From Pedobacter boryungensis (GTDB taxonomy: Bacteria; Bacteroidota; Bacteroidia; Sphingobacteriales; Sphingobacteriaceae), in contig NZ_JABMKV010000002.1 in the NCBI RefSeq assembly GCF_013204825.1, forward strand, positions 372,001-436,000: a stretch of DNA of 64,000 nt, read 5' to 3'. Both the position numbers and the translations under genes were made by a program. Within the stretch, counting starts at the first letter, position 1; every line of letters starts with the position of its first letter. This document shows, one piece after another, positions 59,076 to 64,000 of this stretch. Under the pieces are notes generated by a model. That model was given only the letters and a program-made list of their open reading frames with translations. It ran no database searches and had not been told where the DNA came from.

Positions 59076-59531
59076 ATGGAAACTAGAACAGCAAACGCAG
59101 AAGTATTAAACGATCTCATCTTAATTAATAACGATAGAGTTAATGGCTATGAAAGAGCAATTGAAGAATTAACTCCTGCAGATTCTGATTTGAAAACGCT
59201 TTTTGTGAAAATGATAGGAGAAAGCCATAAGCATAAAATGGCTTTAGCAACAGAAGTGCAGGCCTTAGGCGAAGATGTTGAAGAAGGAACTACAAACTCT
59301 GGTAAAATATATAGAGCATGGATGGATGTTAAAGCAATGTTTACAGGCCATGATCGTAAAACAGTTTTAAATAATTGCGAATTTGGTGAAGATGCTGCTC
59401 AAAAAGCATATAAAATGGCATTAGAAACCGATGGTTTATCAGCAAATATTAGAACCATGATCACAGAACAAAAAGCTGAATTAAGAGCTTCACATGATGA
59501 AATTAAGATGCTGAGAGACTCCCAATCGTAA
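59076..59531 (+). CDS. PA2169/DUF2383 four-helix-bundle protein
   Basis: A 151-residue ferritin-like helical protein of the DUF2383 (PA2169) family. METRTANAEVLNDLILINNDRVNGYERA is the family N terminus, so the ATG at 59076 is used and the in-frame upstream ATG (58950) rejected. The ESHKHKMALATEVQ helix and the final EIKMLRDSQ follow. The family is often stress-induced; the role is unknown. It is divergent from the Crp-like gene and has its own terminator. Confidence 0.88.
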   Translation: METRTANAEVLNDLILINNDRVNGYERAIEELTPADSDLKTLFVKMIGESHKHKMALATEVQALGEDVEEGTTNSGKIYRAWMDVKAMFTGHDRKTVLNNCEFGEDAAQKAYKMALETDGLSANIRTMITEQKAELRASHDEIKMLRDSQS

Positions 59532-59549
59532 ATAAACTCTCGGTTAAAC

Positions 59550-59587
59550 AAAAATCCTCCTGACGGAAGTTAGGAGGATTTTTTTAT
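59550..59587. terminator. Terminator between the DUF2383 gene and cphA
   Basis: AAAAATCCTCCT and AGGAGGATTTTT pair around GACGGAAGTT. A and T runs on both sides make it suitable for both strands; it may also end cphA. Confidence 0.9.
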
Positions 59588-59600
59588 GGTAATGCTTTGA

Positions 59601-62219
59601 TTATTTTTTATCCAATTCTTTATCTAAGTAATAAGTTGCTTTATGGATAGCATCATCAATTGTATCACTTAAAATGGTAATAAATGAACCAGATTTAGCA
59701 TTAGCAATTAAATTTTTCATGCAATCCTCTCCATTATTATTAATTTCAATTGGCATATTCGGTTTAATTTCTTTTAATCCAACTAATAGGAGATCAATTA
59801 ATTCTTGTTGTTTGCGTCCTCTTAGATATTTCTCTTGGCAAATCACAACTCTATCGAACATTTTAGCTGCAATACGAGCAGTTTCAATAATATCTTCATC
59901 TCTTCTGTCCCCAGTTCCAGATATTACACCCACATGTTCTGTCGCTTCAACAGTTTGTAAATAATCTTTAATGCCATTAAATCCATCGGGGTTATGTGCA
60001 AAATCTACCAGCACTTTAAAGTCTTTGAACTTAAAAATATTCATTCTACCTGGAGTGTGAGCTGCCGAAGGAATAAAGGTTTCTAAAGATGTTCTAATGT
60101 CTTCAGTTTTATAACCCCATAAGAAAGTAGTAAGGGTAGCAGCTAAAACGTTCTGTATCATAAAATCAACAGAAGCATTAAATGTTAAGGGAATATGCGT
60201 CGCTTTTTCAACACGAATTTTCCAATCTCCTTTTTTAATAGTTACATAACCATTTTCGTAAATCGCTGCAATGCCACCTTTTTTACAATGTTCTTTTATA
60301 ACTGGATTTTTTTCATCCATACTAAAATAAGCTACATTACAATCTGCACTTTGAGCAATTTTTAAACAATAGGTATTATCAGCATTTAAAACTGCCCATC
60401 CACTTCTTTTTACAGCACCAATAATTACCGATTTTACACGAGTTAAATCATCCAAAGTATTGATATCAGAAATACCTAAATGATCTTCCTGAATATTAGT
60501 CACTACGCCAATATCGCATTTATTAAAACCTAATCCAGCACGTAATATTCCCCCTCTTGCAGTTTCTAACACCGCAACCTCTACTGTAGGATCCTTTAAG
60601 ATGAACTCTGCACTAAAGGGACCAGTAGTATCGCCCTTCATTAATAAAGTATTTTGCACATAAATCCCGTCAGAAGTTGTAAAACCAACCCTACTTCCAT
60701 TGTTTTTCACAATATGTGCAATTAAACGAGTAGTTGTAGTTTTTCCATTGGTTCCCGTTACGGCAATAATTGGAATACGAGCAGATTTGCCTGGAGGGTA
60801 TAACATATCGATAACTGGGGCTGCAACATTACGAGGTAAGCCTTCGCTTGGGGCTAAGTGCATTCTAAATCCTGGAGCTGCATTTACTTCTAAAACAACA
60901 CCACCGTTTTCAGTTAAAGGCTCAGTTAAATTCTTCGCCATAATGTCGATGCCACAAATATCTAAACCAACTATTCTTGAAATACGCTCGCAATTAAAAA
61001 CATTTTGCGGATGTACCTGGTCTGTTACATCAATCGAAGTTCCACCTGTACTTAAATTAGCTGTAGATTTTAAGTACACAATTTCTCCTTTCGGAGCAAC
61101 ACTTTCTAATGTATATGATTTCTTTTCTAAAAGATCTAATGTGTCACGATCTACCGTTATTTCAGTCAACACATTTTCATGTCCATAACCACGACGTGGA
61201 TCTTCATTTTCTTTATCAATTAATTGCTGAATAGTGAGTTTTCCATCGCCTTTTACATGTGCAGGAACACGTAAAGCAGCAGCCACCATTTTATGATCTA
61301 TCACTAGAACTCTAAAGTCATGCCCGGTAATGAAACTTTCTACAATAATTCTTCGTGAGTATTCTTTAGCGTAATTAAAAGCGGCAATTGCTTCTTCCTC
61401 ATTTTTTACATTGATAGTTGCGCCTTTACCATGATTTCCATCTAGAGGTTTGAAAACCAAAGGGAAGCCAACTCTTTTTATAGCATCATAAACATCTTCT
61501 AACGTTGAAGCTGTAACACCTTTTGCAACAGGAATTGCAGCATCACTTAATAAACGTTTAGTTTCATCTTTATTTCCAGCAATATCGACCGCAATACTAC
61601 TGGTTCTTTCGGTCATGGTTGCTCTAAAACGAACTTGATTTTTACCGTAACCCAATTGCACCAATGAGCTTTTATTTAGCCTAATCCACGGAATATCTCT
61701 AGAAATTGCCTCATCCACAATTGATCCTGTACTTGGACCTAAACGTTCTGATTCTCTTAGCTCCCTCATCCTCTGAATATCGTGCTCTAAATCATATTCT
61801 TTATCATTTATTAGAGCTTCGGCTATGCGAACGGCAGATTCTGCCGCATAAACACCAGCTTTTTCTTCTAAATAACTAAAAACAACATTATAAATACCTT
61901 CAGTTTTTGTCTGACGAGTTCTACCAAAACCAGTATCCATGCCAGCCAAAGTTTGTATTTCTAATGCAATGTGCTCTATTACATGCCCCATCCAAGTGCC
62001 TTCTTCTACGCGTAATAAAAAGCCTCCAGGCGCTGCTTTAGAACAACGATGCGATTGCAATGTGGGAATTAATTTTTCTATTCTTTCTCTAAAACCAGCT
62101 ATTGTATTGGTTGGGCGTTGTTCTAATTCCTCCAAATCCAAACGCATTTGGATTAATTTTTTTCTGTTAATAGACCAAATATTTGGTCCTCTTAGCACCT
62201 GTATGCCTAGTATTTTCAT
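59601..62219 (-). CDS. cphA: Cyanophycin synthetase
   Basis: An 872-residue enzyme that polymerises Asp and Arg into cyanophycin using ATP. It begins with the N-terminal domain (MKILGIQVLRGPNIWS), then an ATP-grasp domain (about 215-475) that adds Asp with VFKPLDGNHGKGATINV and LEVNAAPGFRMHLAP, and a Mur-ligase-like domain with the P-loop AVTGTNGKTTTTRL that adds Arg. The last part contains LVDFAHNPDGF and VGVISGTGDRRDEDI. All three domains are complete. A cyanophycinase gene is divergent, 257 nt away. Confidence 0.96.
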   Translation of the reverse strand: MKILGIQVLRGPNIWSINRKKLIQMRLDLEELEQRPTNTIAGFRERIEKLIPTLQSHRCSKAAPGGFLLRVEEGTWMGHVIEHIALEIQTLAGMDTGFGRTRQTKTEGIYNVVFSYLEEKAGVYAAESAVRIAEALINDKEYDLEHDIQRMRELRESERLGPSTGSIVDEAISRDIPWIRLNKSSLVQLGYGKNQVRFRATMTERTSSIAVDIAGNKDETKRLLSDAAIPVAKGVTASTLEDVYDAIKRVGFPLVFKPLDGNHGKGATINVKNEEEAIAAFNYAKEYSRRIIVESFITGHDFRVLVIDHKMVAAALRVPAHVKGDGKLTIQQLIDKENEDPRRGYGHENVLTEITVDRDTLDLLEKKSYTLESVAPKGEIVYLKSTANLSTGGTSIDVTDQVHPQNVFNCERISRIVGLDICGIDIMAKNLTEPLTENGGVVLEVNAAPGFRMHLAPSEGLPRNVAAPVIDMLYPPGKSARIPIIAVTGTNGKTTTTRLIAHIVKNNGSRVGFTTSDGIYVQNTLLMKGDTTGPFSAEFILKDPTVEVAVLETARGGILRAGLGFNKCDIGVVTNIQEDHLGISDINTLDDLTRVKSVIIGAVKRSGWAVLNADNTYCLKIAQSADCNVAYFSMDEKNPVIKEHCKKGGIAAIYENGYVTIKKGDWKIRVEKATHIPLTFNASVDFMIQNVLAATLTTFLWGYKTEDIRTSLETFIPSAAHTPGRMNIFKFKDFKVLVDFAHNPDGFNGIKDYLQTVEATEHVGVISGTGDRRDEDIIETARIAAKMFDRVVICQEKYLRGRKQQELIDLLLVGLKEIKPNMPIEINNNGEDCMKNLIANAKSGSFITILSDTIDDAIHKATYYLDKELDKK

Positions 62220-62351
62220 TGTTGTTTATTTAAAATGGTAGTAAGGAGCGTTATGCTGAATTGAGCGTATAATTTCAAAGAAAAAATTAAAGTATAAAAA
62301 TTTTCTCAGATTAAACGTTAATCTAACATTAAAAGTTTGTAATCGTTTTGC

Positions 62352-62448
62352 TAGGCTAATAAAATATATAGAAGCCATTTTAAATGTTAATTAAAAGCAT
62401 AATATTGATAAAAATAATGTTAATTATTAGCCTAATGGTATATATTTG
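62352..62448. promoter_or_regulatory. cphA-cphB intergenic regulatory region
   Basis: The 257-nt divergent spacer has an 11-bp perfect inverted repeat, TAGGCTAATAA at 62352-62362 and TTATTAGCCTA at 62424-62434. Between and overlapping these are two direct copies of ATGTTAATTA (62384-62393 and 62417-62426), spaced 33 nt, about three helical turns. A cphB -7 box TATATTTG lies at 62441-62448. These repeats could be operators for a common regulator; none is known. Confidence 0.5.
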
Positions 62449-62476
62449 AATTTTAGCGAAAACCTAAAACGATAAG

Positions 62477-63349
62477 ATGGCTCCAAAAGGGAAATTAATT
62501 ATAATTGGCGGTGCAATAAATACAGGAAGTTTTGCCGAAACACAGTTCGGATTGCCGCAAAACATGAACTTTTTTGAGCGTGGAATTTTAAAAAGGATAA
62601 CTACCGAATCTATTAAAGGAAACGATTCTAGGTTTGAGATTATGACTACCGCCTCTCTAATTCCAGAACGTGTTGGTGAAGAATACATTAAAGCTTTTGC
62701 TCAATTAGATGTTCATGATGTTGGTGTACTAAACATTGGAAGTAGAGAAGAAGCAAATAGACCTGAGTATGCAGAACGTGTTAAAAATGCGGATGTCATC
62801 ATTTTTACTGGCGGCGATCAGTTGCGGTTATCCTCTATTTTTGGTGGAACAGAAATTCATCGCATTTTGCTAGATAAATATCAAAATACAGAAATTGTGA
62901 TTGCTGGTACATCTGCAGGAGCTGCGGCTAGTTCTAAAAACATGATTTATCAAGGAAGTAGTAAAGATGCCTTACTAAAAGGAGAAGTTAAAATAACAGG
63001 TGGATTAGGCTTTATTGATGATGTTATTGTGGACACTCATTTTGTACAAAGAGGTAGAATTGGTCGTTTATTATATGCTGCCGCAAGTAACCCTGGTATT
63101 TTAGGAATTGGCTTGGGAGAAGATACAGGCCTATATATTCATGAAAATACAATGGAAGCTATTGGTTCTGGTATGGTTATTTTGGTTGATGGTCGCTATA
63201 TGGCAGATACCAATTTAACGGATGTAGAAATGGGACAGCCTGTATCTATAAAAAATATGATTGTGCATGTAATGTGTGATGGTGATGTTTACGATTTAAA
63301 AAGTCACCAATTAGTTATTCAGCATCCTAAAGTTGTTCCAACAGAATAA
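62477..63349 (+). CDS. cphB: Cyanophycinase
   Basis: A 290-residue serine peptidase of the S51 family that cleaves cyanophycin into beta-Asp-Arg dipeptides. The nucleophile is Ser146 in VIAGTSAGAAAS; IFTGGDQLRLS and DTHFVQRGRIGRLL carry other active-site elements. The size fits the cytosolic form (Synechocystis type), with no signal peptide. The isoaspartyl peptidase gene begins 24 nt after its stop, so the two form the degradation operon. Confidence 0.95.
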   Translation: MAPKGKLIIIGGAINTGSFAETQFGLPQNMNFFERGILKRITTESIKGNDSRFEIMTTASLIPERVGEEYIKAFAQLDVHDVGVLNIGSREEANRPEYAERVKNADVIIFTGGDQLRLSSIFGGTEIHRILLDKYQNTEIVIAGTSAGAAASSKNMIYQGSSKDALLKGEVKITGGLGFIDDVIVDTHFVQRGRIGRLLYAAASNPGILGIGLGEDTGLYIHENTMEAIGSGMVILVDGRYMADTNLTDVEMGQPVSIKNMIVHVMCDGDVYDLKSHQLVIQHPKVVPTE

Positions 63350-63373
63350 TTTTAGTTAAAAAGTTTGTACTAA

Positions 63374-64000
63374 ATGAAAGTTATTATACATGGTGGTTTT
63401 TTTAGCGAATCTGCTACCAATCAAGAAACAAAAAAAGCGAAGCAAGATGCTTTAGCCGAAATTGTAGAAAAGGCCTATCGTTTTTTAACCTCCCATACAG
63501 CATTAGAAACCGTTGTATATGCCACAAGTCTGTTAGAAAATAATGAACTATTTAACGCTGGGATAGGTTCTCAAATCCAAAGTGATGGCAAGGTTAGGTT
63601 AAGTGCATCCTTAATGGATGGCAAAACACAAAAATTTAGTGGTGTTATTAATTTAGAAGACGTTAAAAATCCCATTGCAGTTGCGCAAAAATTGCTCAAT
63701 TATGATGACCGTGTTTTAAGCGGTGAAGGGGCTCTAGCTTTCGCAAGAAATAACGGATTCGAGTATTTTAATCCTATAACTGCTCAAAGACAATCAGAGT
63801 ATGAAGCAAAATTAAATCAACAAGAAAGAAAAGGAACTGTTGGTTGCGTGGCTTTAGATGCAGAGGGAAATTTAGCTGCGGCGACATCAACTGGTGGAAA
63901 AGGTTTTGAAATTCCTTGTCGTGTAAGCGATTCTGCTACAGTCGCTGGAAATTTTGCTACAGATTTTGCTGGGATTTCTTGTACTGGAGTAGGTGAAGAT
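63374..64000 (+). CDS. iaaA: Isoaspartyl peptidase/L-asparaginase (3' end outside window)
   Basis: The first 209 codons of an Ntn hydrolase that splits beta-Asp-Arg dipeptides and releases Asp and Arg. It starts MKVIIHGGFF, carries LFNAGIGSQIQSDGKVRLSAS, and the auto-cleavage site is before Thr155 in RKGTVGCVALD. TSTGG and SCTGVGED follow. The typical GRVGDSP loop reads CRVSDSA, a variant that may alter specificity. The alpha subunit is short, as in plant-type enzymes. It follows cphB by 24 nt, which supports a cyanophycin-dipeptide role. Confidence 0.92.
   Translation, partial: MKVIIHGGFFSESATNQETKKAKQDALAEIVEKAYRFLTSHTALETVVYATSLLENNELFNAGIGSQIQSDGKVRLSASLMDGKTQKFSGVINLEDVKNPIAVAQKLLNYDDRVLSGEGALAFARNNGFEYFNPITAQRQSEYEAKLNQQERKGTVGCVALDAEGNLAAATSTGGKGFEIPCRVSDSATVAGNFATDFAGISCTGVGED

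Noticed and set aside
60700..61188. 162-codon plus-strand ORF inside cphA
   Set aside because: It is a shadow of a well-conserved gene on the other strand with no start signals of its own.

Overview
The window is AT-rich chromosomal DNA from a member of the Bacteroidota, most likely Sphingobacteriaceae (Pedobacter or a close relative). The evidence is the set of Bacteroidota-type genes (DUF4270 and DUF4920 proteins, a SusC-like carboxypeptidase-regulatory domain on a TonB receptor, many short lipoproteins, an OmpA-type porin with a thrombospondin-3 stretch), promoters of the TTG-N19-21-TAnnTTTG form, and start codons without Shine-Dalgarno sequences. No transposase, prophage, CRISPR array, rRNA or tRNA was seen. 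The 5' edge cuts an MFS permease and the 3' edge cuts an isoaspartyl peptidase.

Layout. 1-1838: a minus-strand group of MFS permease, truncated hemoglobin and alpha/beta hydrolase. 1916-6550: a thiamine locus with a ThiE-like protein, a TonB receptor behind a TPP riboswitch, a NadR-like kinase and a PnuC-type transporter. 6690-10591: small lipoproteins, a lipoprotein with a possible permuted papain-like domain paired with a small membrane protein, and a Crp-type regulator. 10742-13639: carB without its allosteric domain. 13791-24318: LemA/DUF3137, DUF4920, radA, rng with a tiny basic mS38-like protein, a TPR protein, HU, mutY, ssb and glmS. 24400-28107: a DUF4270 lipoprotein, a half-length GT5 protein, panC and panD. 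28108-28580 is the only gene-poor stretch above 300 bases. It holds three short tandem-repeat blocks, two perfect palindromes, a promoter and a long leader before an acyl-CoA dehydrogenase. 30701-35525: the rimP-nusA-infB operon behind a terminator-like leader hairpin. 35728-44755: a surface-polysaccharide cluster (acyltransferase, UDP-galactopyranose mutase, five GT2 glycosyltransferases, ABC exporter). 44919-59531: housekeeping and envelope genes (meaB, an aminopeptidase P, OmpA, ridA, recG, a serine hydrolase, fumC, S1/P1 nuclease, tyrosine phosphatase, AhpD-like and Crp-like proteins). 59601-64000: a complete cyanophycin module (cphA, cphB, isoaspartyl peptidase).

How the parts work together. 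The thiamine locus forms an outer-membrane receptor, inner-membrane channel and kinase route, with at least the receptor under TPP control. The Glf and GT2 genes probably build a galactofuranose-containing surface glycan. CphA makes the nitrogen store cyanophycin, CphB cuts it to beta-Asp-Arg and the isoaspartyl peptidase finishes the job.

The most unusual points are an 83-nt insertion in the TPP riboswitch, the phased repeat blocks at 28160-28311, four genes whose -7 box lies only 3-4 nt before the ATG (suggesting leaderless mRNA), and a strong terminator-like hairpin in the rimP leader.
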